64,000 bases of DNA from Sipunculus nudus (lineage: Eukaryota; Annelida; Sipuncula; Golfingiida; Sipunculidae). The first letter of the stretch is position 1. Each line of letters begins with the position of its first letter. The position numbers and the translations under genes were made by a program. The notes under the pieces were generated by a model that was not told the origin of the DNA, made no database searches, and saw nothing but the letters and a program-made list of their open reading frames with translations. The stretch lies in the NCBI GenBank assembly GCA_026874595.1, contig CM049320.1, forward strand, positions 4,655,464 to 4,719,463, given 5' to 3'. Shown here piece after piece: positions 54,430-64,000 of this stretch.

Positions 54430-56770
54430 AACAAAGATGGCTTCTATTCTTGGATGCATTTGATCTATCAAACCATGAGAAAAAACTGGAAGTAAAACAT
54501 GTACTAGATATTAATTAAAAAAAAAATTTATACTATATTTGGCATACTTAGTAGTCATTTCAAATTTTTTTTTCTGTGGTAAATAAGCTTTAAAAAATCA
54601 CCCCCCCCCCCAAAAAAAAAAAACAAAAAAACAAAAAACAGGAGGACTCAGGTTGGTAGAACAAAGTTTAATGTTAACTTTTGGTAACTGTGTAGGTCTA
54701 CTAAATACTGATTATCCCCCTAGCCCTACGGTTTATATTGATTTTAGATTTCAGACACTCTTACTAACACTCTGTTTTTACATTTGAGGCAATATTGTGC
54801 TCAGCTTTTGTTAAACTTTGCCAGATTTTCTGAAGTAATAAGGGTATGATTTTGGTTAATGGGAATCATAGATCTAAAAATAACTGTGTAATATGTACAG
54901 AATTTAGCCATTTGATAAGGTTTAAGGTGCCAACATTGAGTATGCTTTAGTTAAAGGGTTAATAAATTATATAAATTATTCAAACAGTGAAAATTTTAAT
55001 GGATATGTGAAGTACATAACATGTTATTGTTCTGTGACAGTGAAGTTTGCAGCCATGAATATTGTTGGCTCCACAAGAGCTTGGTTTCTCCCTGGGGAAG
55101 CATAATTTACATCAACTGACCACATATAATCCCCAAGAGGCAGCCATGTTTGGCAGCTTACCATCTGTGGGGATGTCATCTCGTCGGTCTTCCACTCAGC
55201 AAGGTTACACTCATCCTTCCTGAAATATTTTCACATGCTTACCAGTGACAGTTTGCCATGGCAACAGTACCATAAAGAATCTCAGAATACCAGCTACCAT
55301 AAAAAATGGTAAAAAAATCATCTTGACCAAAAGTGTGCAAGTACTTTACCATAGAGGAATGAAAAAAAAGAGAAAATTGCAAAACATGAATGACATAACA
55401 CTGCATGCCATAAAATATATAAGCATTGCTGACCAGAAGTCTATAAAATACCATAAATAATATAGAGACTGGCTCTCCTGTAAGTGCATACCATAGAGAA
55501 TGATAAAAAGGGAGACTAAAGCCTAGGAAGAGAATGCCATGATATGTACTGCATACCATAAAGAATACATGTAAAAGAAAAACATTGCTGATATAAAGAA
55601 CAATATAAACCATAAATAAATAAGTTGGGCTTGACCAAAAGCATAATTGTCATTGAAAAAGGCAAAGCTGAATATAATAAAGGTAATAAATGCAGTTTTC
55701 TCCATAAGTGCTCTAAAAATATAAATCAATAAAATAACCTTTGCTATACCATAAATAACCTGTAAAACAGATGGCACAAGTGGTTTTCTTGAAGAATTTA
55801 TCCCCCAGACATGAGGCAAAGTTTAATCCTTGTCATTTTGTCCAGTCTGAGTGCTGCCTCTATGAATCGATCCTCAGCACAGGATACTCACCAGCTGCAT
55901 GGATACTGGAAAATGCAGCCGGCCATAGACAAATTTTGTGATAAGATAAGGTATCATTTTTTATAAATCCCATCCATAATATGAATGTTCAGACCAAAAA
56001 AAAATACTGAGATTTGCAAAATGTAGGGGACCACAAAACATTAGGGCAGGTCTTCAACAAGCTGGTGAAGGCAATGAGAATTTTGTCTCTCATAATACAA
56101 CACAAGTTCAGATATTAGTTTTACTGATGCCAAATTCTATGACATTATTTTACATATACATCTTTAGTTATACATTCTAGAAATGAAACTTACAGTTTAT
56201 TGTTGCACAATAACATACACTTAGTTAACACCAACAATTAATATGTCATATTATTAGTTCCATAAAGAATGCTAAAATGGGCCCTGAGAAAGGACCATCT
56301 GAAAGGCATTTTGTGCATCAGAGATGCTACACCTATATTCATAAAAGCTATGAGTCCTTGAAAAAGCTTGAATTTTACTAATTTTGAAATTACATTGAAA
56401 ACCTTAAATCTCAGTTGATGGTAGACTTAAAGAGGACTTACACGTGCAATTTTGAATATTAAAAAAAAAGAAAGTGTATGAAGATTTGGTGTCAGAAGGT
56501 TAACTTGTTAACTAAATCAAAATTTATTATTGTTAAGAAAAGACCTTTGAAGAAATCAAAATCTGATACAGAGATACACATACAGATAATGAGATATGTT
56601 GGCAGAGATAAATTGCATGAGCAGCATTTTAAAGCATTCAAGCTTGATTATGCTTTAAAATTCATTCTTTATAAACTGATATTAGTGTTTCTCGATACTT
56701 TTCCCTTGTCAATACAGTTAAGTTTTTTTACTTTATTATTTTACTTTATTCCAATATGCTTACCAATCAT
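54430..56770. other. no gene recognised; CCATAAA-rich stretch
   Basis: A C11 run then A-rich tract lies at 54601-54640. From 55260 to 55760 the word ACCATAAA(G/T)AAT or close forms recurs irregularly every 40-80 bases, suggesting an old tandem repeat. The 124- and 98-codon minus-strand frames there are side effects. Confidence 0.45.
55252..55265 (+). promoter_or_regulatory. X-box-like palindrome
   Basis: TTGCCATGGCAA is a perfect 12-bp palindrome at the core of an RFX X-box, with TTTGCCATGGCAAC matching 13 of 14 positions. It lies 2.3 kb upstream of the candidate minus-strand first exon. Confidence 0.3.
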
Positions 56771-57245
56771 TATTAGCTAAGCTGACTGAAAGTCATCTGA
56801 GCTATAGCAATCACCCTTTGTCCATCCGGCTGTCCAGTCGTCCCGCTGTTTACAGGGCACAAATCATAACCGCTGGACCTGGAATCTTCTACTTGACATC
56901 CAGGTAGATCCATGAAAAATCTCTTTGGAAACCTGAAATTAAGTCTCTGTTACCCATATTCTCCGAGCTATGGGTCTTGTAAGTGCCCCCCAGAATAATA
57001 AAAAATTTGATACAAAAGCTCAGTTATCTGAATAGCTACTGCATTGATTACCATGATTCTTTGCATGAATGTTGATCATAGAGTGTTCTATCAGTTCCTG
57101 TAACCTGGTGGTGCCATCTGTATTTTTCCAATTTTTACCAATTTTTTTTCTCTGTTTTTAGCTCAGCTGACTGAAAGTCATCTGAGCTATAGCGATCACT
57201 CTTTGTCCGTCGTCCGTCTGTCCGTCTGTCCGTCCGTTAACCAGG

Positions 57246-59212
57246 CACAAATCGTAACCACTGGACCTAGAACCTTGTAACTTGGGATTCTGAGAGGTCC
57301 ATAAAAAATCTCCTTGGAAACCAGAAATTAGGTCTCTGTTACCCATATCCTTCGAGCTATGTGGCCCCAAAGTACCCCCCAGAAAAGTCAAAAATTTCAT
57401 ACAAAAACTTCAATATCTCATTAACTACTTGACTGATGGTCATGATTTTTGGCATACATATTGATCATGAGATGTTACATCACTTCCTGCAGACTGGTGG
57501 CGCCACCTGTATTTTTCGATTTTTTACAAATTTTTTTCTCTATTTTTGAGACCTTTAAAAATGTGAACATCTGTTAACAAGGCACAAATCATAAAGACTG
57601 GACTTAGAATCTTAATTCTTGACACACTGAGAGGTCCATGAAAAATCTCCTTGGAAACCAGAAATTAGGTCTCTGTTACCCATATCCTTCGAGCTATGGA
57701 GCCCCAAAGTACCCCCCAGAATAGTAAAAAATTTCATACAAAAACTTCAATATTTCAATAACTACATCACTGATGGTCTTCATTTTTGGCATACATATTG
57801 ATCATGAGATGTTCGATCAGTTCCTGCAGACTGGTGGCGCCACCTGTACTGTTTGATTTTTTACGATTTTTTTCCTCTATTTTTGAGACCTTTGAGGATG
57901 CTGTCATCTGTTAGCGTGGCACAAATCGTAACGACTGGACCTAGAATCTTCATTTTCGACACACTGAGAGACCTATGAAAAGTCTCCATGGAAACCAGAA
58001 ATTAGGTCTCTGTTACCCATAACCTTTGAGCTATGGGGCCCAAAATTACCCCCCAGAATAGTCAAAAATTTCATACAAAAACTTCAATATCTCATTAACT
58101 ACATCACTAATGGTCATGATTTTCGACATACATATTGATCATGAGATGTTTCATCAGTTTGTGCAGACTGGTGGCGCCACCTGTATTTTTCAATGTTCAT
58201 GAATTGTTTTCTCCATTTTTGAGACCTTTAAGGATGTAGTTATCTGTCAACAGGGTACAAATCGTAACGACTGGACCTAGAATCTTCGTTCTTGACACAC
58301 AGGGAGACCCATGATAAGTCTCCATGGAAACCTGAAATTTAGTCTCTGTTACCCATATCCTTTGAGCTATGGCACTCCAAAGTACAGCTCAGAATAATGG
58401 AAAATTTGATACAAAAGCTAAAGTATCTGAACAACTAATGCAGAGATAACCATAATTGTTTGCATGGATATTGATCATGGAGTGTTTCATAAGTTTCTGC
58501 AGACTGGTGGCACCACCTGTATTTGTTCGGTTTTTTTACGAAATTTTTCTGTATTTTTGAGACCTTTAAAGATATGAACATCTGTTAACAGGGCACAAAT
58601 CATAAAAACTGGACCAAGAATCTTCATTCTTGACACACAGGGAGACCCATGAAAAGTCTCCATGGAAACTTGAAATTAGGTCTCTGTTACCCATATTCTT
58701 TAAGCTGTATGGGTCCAAAATACCCCCCCCCCCCCAGAATAATGGAAAATTTGATACAAAAACTGCAGTATTTCAATAACTACAACACTGATGGTCATGA
58801 TTTTCGGCATACATATTGATTATGAGCTGTTCCATCAGTTTCTGCAGACTGGGTGTGCCACCTCTATTTTTTTTCAAATTTTTACGAATTTTTTTCTTTT
58901 TTTTGAGACCTTTAAAGATGTGGTTATCTGTCAACAGGGTACAAATCGCAACAACTGGACCTAGAATCTTCATTCTTGTCATGCAAGGAGGCCCATGAAT
59001 GGTGCCTGTGGAAACTTGAAATTAGGTCTCTGTTACCCATATCCTTCAAGCTATAGGACTCCGAAGTATCCCTCAGAATAATGGACAATTTGATACAAAA
59101 ACTGAAGTATCTGAACAACTAATGCAGAGATCACCATGATTTTTTGCATGGATATTGACCATTAAGTGTTTTTATTAGTTTCTGCAGACTGGTGGAGCCA
59201 CCTGTATTTTTG
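57246..59212 (+). repeat. six-unit tandem core array, period about 337 bp
   Basis: The landmark (C/T)ACAAATC falls at 57246, 57583, 57920, 58256, 58594 and 58940. Each unit has in order AACTGGACCTAGAATCTT, AGGTCTCTGTTACCCAT, CCCCCAGAATA, CTGGTGGCGCCACCTGTA and CTCTATTTTTGAGACC. C13 occurs at 58723-58735. Short open frames here are repeat-derived. Confidence 0.93.
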
Positions 59213-60382
59213 TATCCGCCAAAACGAAGTTTTGTGGATACTATGTTTTTGACCGAGTTCCTCCACCGCGGCGGCGTTCGTTTCCAGAGAGCTCCTCGGA
59301 GACTAATGGACCGATTTTTCCCAAACTTACACCTATTATCGGGTCACATGTGAACTGGTGCCTAACCAATTTGCGTTGACCTCTGACCTTTCCTCTCTAT
59401 CCAGTGTCCATTTGTGGGTCTGTTTCCACTCATAAACCCTCATATCTCGGGAACCGTTTGACCGATCAGGAAATAAAATTGATACAAATGTAGCCCTTGG
59501 ATTGCTTTATAACATACACAAAAAATGGTGGCGCCACCTGTAACCATGTTTGCACAGTGTCCATCTGTTCATCTGCCTTGGGTTAAAATCACTCATATCT
59601 CTGCAGTGAATTGACTAATTCACCTGAAATTCGTCATGCGTATACATCCAGGATAGCTTTCTTGATTTTATGACAGGTGGCGCCACCTACGTTCACGTTC
59701 ACGCTGATGACATCCAAGCTTATATCTTGGGAACCGTTTGACTGATCAGGAAATAAAATTTATACAAATGTAGCCCTTTGATAGCTCTGTAACATACACA
59801 AAAAATGGTGGCGCCACCTGTAACAATGTTTGCACAGCGTCTGTCTGTTAGTCTGCCGTGGCCTAAAATCACTCATTTCTCTGTAGTGGTTCGACATAAC
59901 TGCCTAAAATTTTGCAGGTTTATACATCGTGGACAGTTTTCCTGATTTTATGACAGGTGGCGCCACCTTCATTCTAGTTAACGCTGCACACATCCAAGCT
60001 CATATCTCAGGAACCATTTGACCGATTGGGCCAAAATTGTGCATGTGTTTAGGTCTCACATAGGTCTTTATCATACACAAAACTGGAGGGGTTACCTGCA
60101 AAGATTTTTGCACAGTGTTTGTCTGTTTGTCTGCCATGGGCAAAAATCGCTCATATACATGTAGTGGTTTGACTTTTCTGCCTAAAATTTTGCAGGTGTA
60201 TACAACTTGGACAGCTTTCTGGATTTGTGGTAGGTGGCACAACCTACATACACATTTAGGCTGCAGACATCCATGCTAATATGCAACATACCTCACTCTA
60301 TTTCCCCTTGCCACTCAATCCATGCCTCACTATCCGATTTTGGCAGATACATGTAGTCACTTGTCGGTTACCCGTATTCTAG
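59213..60382 (+). mobile_element. element B, nested inside the inner family A copy
   Basis: Head hairpin TATCCGCCAAAAC-GAA-GTTTTGTGGATA (59213-59240), then a GC-rich GCGGCGGCG stretch and tandem units of 280 bp. TTTTGGCAGATA (60338-60349) is the reverse complement of the head arm with one mismatch. The end is near TATTCTAG (60382). The family A unit breaks off at CCTGTATTTTT and resumes with TTTTAAAAGTTTACAC and TTCTCTATTTTTCAG, so B entered a T run of the sixth unit. Confidence 0.75.
59527..60260 (+). repeat. 280-bp tandem core of element B
   Basis: Units start near 59527, 59807 and 60087, marked by ATGGTGGCGCCACCTGTAA (decayed in the third) and AATGTTTGCACAG. A second GGTGGCGCCACC box lies at 59676 and 59956, again 280 bp apart. 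Confidence 0.9.
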
Positions 60383-61079
60383 TTTTAAAAGTTTACACAT
60401 TTTTCTCTATTTTTCAGATATATAAATACAGACTAAATCTTGGCCTGTTGGTTAATCTGTTTGATGCTTCAGTTGAATGGGTATATACTACCATTCTAAT
60501 GATAAAATTTCCTTTTGCGAATCTCTTCCCAGTCAGCTGAGCGTCATGACCCATGGGTCACTTGTTGAGACTTTCAAATTAAGCCTCATCTTGTAACAGC
60601 TAGGGCACAAATCGTAACCCTTTAACCTAGAATCTTCATACTTGACATCTAGGCATGTCCATGGAAAGTCTTCTTGGAAATCTGAAATAAGGTCTCTGTT
60701 ACTCATGTCCTCAAAGCTGTTTGGCTCATAATTCCCCCCCCCCCCCCCAATAATCAAAAATGTGATACAAAAGGTCCAGTATATGAATAACTAATGCATT
60801 GATAGCCATGATTCTTTGGATATATATTGATCATGGAGTGTCCATCAGTTCCTGCAGACTGGTGGCACTACCTGTATTTTTACAAATTTTTACACTTTTT
60901 TTCTATTTATGAGACCTTCAAATGAAGTGGTCATCTGTTTAAAAGCCCACTGAAACCCATCTCTTAGGACTCCTCACAAAATTCATGATTTTTTTGCACT
61001 CTAGCAGTCATTTTGCTCATTGATCAACATTCCTTGAATTCAGCTGAGCATCATGGCCCATGGGCCACTAGTTTGAAAA

Positions 61080-63685
61080 ATATGTATTATGAACGGAAGA
61101 ATAAAAAAATCAGTTACAAAAAATGGAATAAAAGTATAACAAGAGAAAGCTTGCCTGGTGTATTCTGGCTTTCCTTGTCTGTTAACCAGTTCATAGTAAT
61201 ATATTGAAACTGGAGGAATCTCTGACATTTAGAAAAAAAGATCAAACAATTTTATCATGTCACACAGTAAAGAGGTCATATGATCAAGTGGTAGTGTGTT
61301 TTTTTTTTACCAAAGTCTCAAGCTGATAATTAATTGTATATGGTGATTCATGTATGCTGATGAGGATAAAGCTTCCCTTATTATTTTCATCAGTTAAAAT
61401 TAAAAGATAAAATTCAACTTTCATCTCTTGGTGCAGTTTAATTCACAATGAAAGAATGAAAAAATATCATAAAGCACAATTAAAACCAACAAATTAAGAA
61501 TATTTCAAAATAATATAAGATAATAAGCTATCATTTTTCCAAGTTAAAACCTTGCATATTTTTGTGTATTCATTAATATTTATTCTGTGAAGTATCTTTA
61601 ACATTTTTTGTTGAGAAATAAAGAAAATGTTAGGAAATTCATATTTTCAAAAAATGTCTTTGTAGAAATAATTATTTAGTCTATTAATATTCCCAGTATA
61701 ACATGCAGCTCCACATAACTATTTCTTAAAAGCTTGAGTCACTGCTTCCATATGAGGAAGTTGTACATCTGACTGAAAATCAAATTATTTATTTTGTGAA
61801 AATCAAATTTCTCAAAATTTAAAATCATTTAACACATGAACTTGTGCAATATTGCCTTCACTTAACCCTGTGCATAAGCACATGATTGCTCTGGTTGGCC
61901 CACCATGGCTTCCATGTTAAAAAGCCTGCCATGTCGTAAAATAATGCTACAGCATGCGGCAATTTCCTTTTAGTTTCCTGCTTTCCTGTCTCATCAGAGT
62001 TATTGCCATAGAAACGACGGGTATCCCATACTGCCCCATGTTTCAGCACTGTAATCTCACATCTTTAGAAAAATTGGAGAATTTGAGGACTGCCACATGA
62101 AGCGTTCTTTATGACCTCCCTGGTGGAGTCGTGTTGATTAACTCAAGCCAAGTTATTTCGGTTATCAAATTTGTGGCGTAGATGCTGTCTTGGTATTTCT
62201 TGTTTTGTTATTCAAGACCATGCATGACCCACTGAGAGTATTGTGTATATTATACCAATGTTTATATTCCTTTGATAAAGTTAAGAATTATATGATTAAT
62301 ATTCCTGTGGTGAAATTATGATATTTCTGTTATTCCAAGACCATGCAATTTGCATGTGATGTAATTAAGAAATTCCTGTTAAAAAAAGATTAATATTCCT
62401 ATCATGAAATTAGGAAATTCCTTTTAAACCATGATTAATATTCCTTAGGTGCAACTAGGAAATAACTGTCAAACCAATATTTATATTCCTTTGGTGAAAT
62501 TAAGATATTCCTTTCAAACCAATATTAATATTCTAGTGGTAAAATAATGATGTTTCTATTATTAGAAGACCAATTAGTTTGTGGTGAATTAGGAAGTTTC
62601 TGTCAAACCATGGTTATATTATATGGGGAAATAAATTCCTACCAGACCACTCTCTGAAACTGTCAAGAAATTACAATATTCCTGAGACCTGTGGTTCAAG
62701 TTCAAAAGTCCTGTTGAACTACATCAAAAAAGTTTCATCATGTGACTGTGTAAATGTCTGAAAGAACTTATAACAAAATCTTGAGGTCCAGCTTTTTTAT
62801 CAGAGTTAATTATAAAAAGCTGCACAGAATAAATAGCTGAGCTGGTGTACAGAGCAGAGTGTGATGAGTTTGGACCTTTCATTAAGGTATCAAGCTATTT
62901 AGTTATTTTTTTTTGCTAGAAATGGGATCATGGCTTAAGTGAAATTGATTCCAAAGAATCAATTAAATAAATTTGGGCATGGCAAGTGGTGGCAAGTGGT
63001 AGCAACTGATATTTGTGTATATTTCCTTTAAATCCCAATAGGTTTGCACTTAAACCCTCACAGATGCAGGTCAATCCAGATGTGCTGCATGACACACTTT
63101 TTTTGTTTTTGAATTTTTAACAGGAAGAGGAGAGTTGGTTTTGGGCCTGAATTCGGTATGTTTGATAAATACTGATGATCATATATTTGCTGTAATAATA
63201 AAGGTTTTAATTTATTTTGCTGTTTTTTTTGTGCAGTACCATTAAGAACCATGTGAATTCAGAAAAATTAATATGGATGTATTATAAGTGTGTCATAATA
63301 CACAATCATTGTCTATCTATTGAGGCAGAATATATGCTATTAATCTGTGACTCCTGAAAAAATGGGAACTTTGTTCATGTCAGTTAATTCAGTTTACTCT
63401 TGATTGTCATTGAATGCTTAATGCTTGTTTGTCATCAAGAGATGGATACTTGTTGCTGCATTGTTCGGAAGGATTGATACCTATAGTTGGAACTGATCAA
63501 TACAATGTAGCAATTTTTCACGCTGCCTCAGACAACTTATATGTTTTACAGTCAGCGTTGGTAGCTCCCTCCGGAAAGACATTTGTATCTTCTGCTGGGG
63601 GGTGACATCTTTGGTGATTTGACACTAGTTTTAGGTGAGACATCTTTGGATAATTAGATAATTAGATTATTTACAGTGATGCTGA
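61080..63685. other. no gene recognised
   Basis: AT-rich. A degenerate repeat of about 50-60 bp with ATTAATATTCCT, GTGAAATTA and TTCC occupies about 62260-62620. A 63-codon minus-strand frame at 61858-62049 has protein-like composition but no motif I recognise. Confidence 0.4.
62002..62015 (+). promoter_or_regulatory. X-box-like motif (RFX)
   Basis: ATTGCCATAGAAAC matches the X-box consensus well and is followed by GACGGGTATCCC, a CG-containing patch in an otherwise AT-rich stretch. Confidence 0.25.
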
Positions 63686-63689
63686 CATT

Positions 63690-63920
63690 CCGCTATTGAT
63701 TGGCCCCATGCTCCCAGATGGATCGTGTTGATTTGTCCCTTGGTGGAGGCAGAAAAAGCCACTGCGATGCTGAGCAATGAAATAAGCCAATAAATAACGT
63801 AGCTGGTCACCGCCGAGCCACTTTGCAGTTGTGAAGCGTGAGACAACCTCTTAAGCCTCCACAGCTCAGAGGAGAGGTTTGGCGTAAATACCACCAAGCC
63901 CCGTGTAATCGGGATTACAT
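63690..63920. promoter_or_regulatory. CG-retaining patch, candidate conserved non-coding element
   Basis: Clearly richer in G+C and CG than its flanks. It contains GATTGGCC (an inverted CCAAT), GTAGCTGGTCACCGCCGAGC and the inverted repeat TGTAATC-GG-GATTACA (63904-63919), which holds a GGGATTA Otx/bicoid-type homeodomain site. A 76-codon minus-strand frame also crosses it, so a coding exon is the alternative. Confidence 0.25.
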
Positions 63921-64000
63921 CTTGAATCTAATGTCATAACAGACAAATGGGATAACATATTTGTGAGTGATGCCAACACAGTCTTGGTTCCAACACCATC

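Larger units (their letters stand above)
57155..60566 (+). mobile_element. family A element, inner copy
   Basis: The head hairpin at 57160-57188 has arms AGCTCAGCTGACT and AGTCATCTGAGCT. GTCCGTCGTCCGTCTGTCCG follows, then six core units. Near the 3' end CAGTCAGCTGAGC (60530-60542) is the exact reverse complement of the head's GCTCAGCTGACTG. The perfect palindrome TGACCCATGGGTCA (60547-60560) and CTTGTT close it. The flanks join to give CTCTGTTTTTGAGAC, matching CTCTATTTTTGAGACC in the repeat units, so the insertion point is exact within the T run. Exact ends are uncertain by a few T. Confidence 0.75.
56775..61074 (+). mobile_element. family A element, outer copy of the nest
   Basis: The head AGCTAAGCTGACTGAA with AGTCATCTGAGCT (56775-56803) is followed by one core unit up to TCTGTTTTT near 57159. 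The core resumes at GAGACTTTC (60567), contains a further unit (ACAAATCGTAACC at 60609), and ends in a tail with CAGCTGAGC (61041) and the palindrome TGGCCCATGGGCCA (61054-61067). Everything between is a second element, so the outer element alone is about 0.9 kb. It is non-coding. The class (helentron-like) is inferred. Confidence 0.75.

Noticed and set aside
55239-55819. 124- and 98-codon minus-strand frames
   Set aside because: They coincide with the irregular CCATAAA-word repeat and have hydrophobic, Tyr/Phe-rich composition.

Overview
The window looks like AT-rich, gene-poor nuclear DNA from an invertebrate animal, most likely a marine lophotrochozoan such as a mollusc. The organism is an inference. 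It rests on the absence of dense ORFs, the many tandem and dispersed repeats, a Ty3/gypsy LTR element, a LINE tail, tRNA-like SINE heads, and several repeat families that open with a hairpin and carry GTCYGTC-rich heads followed by tandem cores. No complete host gene can be read. A few short exon-like segments are offered at low confidence.

Layout. 1-6 kb: short tandem repeats, a pogo-like duplicated fragment, one exon-like segment (1497-1721), an ATAC microsatellite, two copies of a dispersed repeat (here R1) and a CpG-retaining promoter-like island (5390-5960). 7.2-8.3 kb: a hairpin minisatellite split by a tRNA-like SINE. 14.7-16.2 kb: an 18-bp satellite. 17.5-18.5 kb: a degenerate tandem-core element. 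21.55-21.68 kb: an inverted-repeat segment holding a hammerhead-ribozyme-like core. 29.83-34.38 kb: a young Ty3/gypsy element with 220-bp LTRs, a 5-bp target duplication, a primer binding site and a polypurine tract. Its gag-pro-pol is broken at two points. 36.3-39.7 kb: a family A repeat with a 5'-truncated LINE inserted into it, flanked by an 11-bp target duplication. 42.5-43.0 kb: another tandem-core repeat. 46.6-53.0 kb: three exon-like segments, two of them on the minus strand. 56.8-61.1 kb: a nest of three tandem-core elements, one inside another inside another.

The most notable content is this nest. Family A and family B elements share one plan: a 5' hairpin whose arm recurs inverted near the 3' end, a tandem core of about 337 or 280 bp, a palindromic GGTGGCGCCACC box in the core, insertion into T runs without an obvious target duplication, and (in family A) a palindromic tail. 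This plan resembles helentron-like non-autonomous elements (HINEs). That assignment is inferred from architecture, and no transposase or helicase is encoded here.

No CRISPR array, bacterial operon, rRNA gene or intact tRNA gene was seen.
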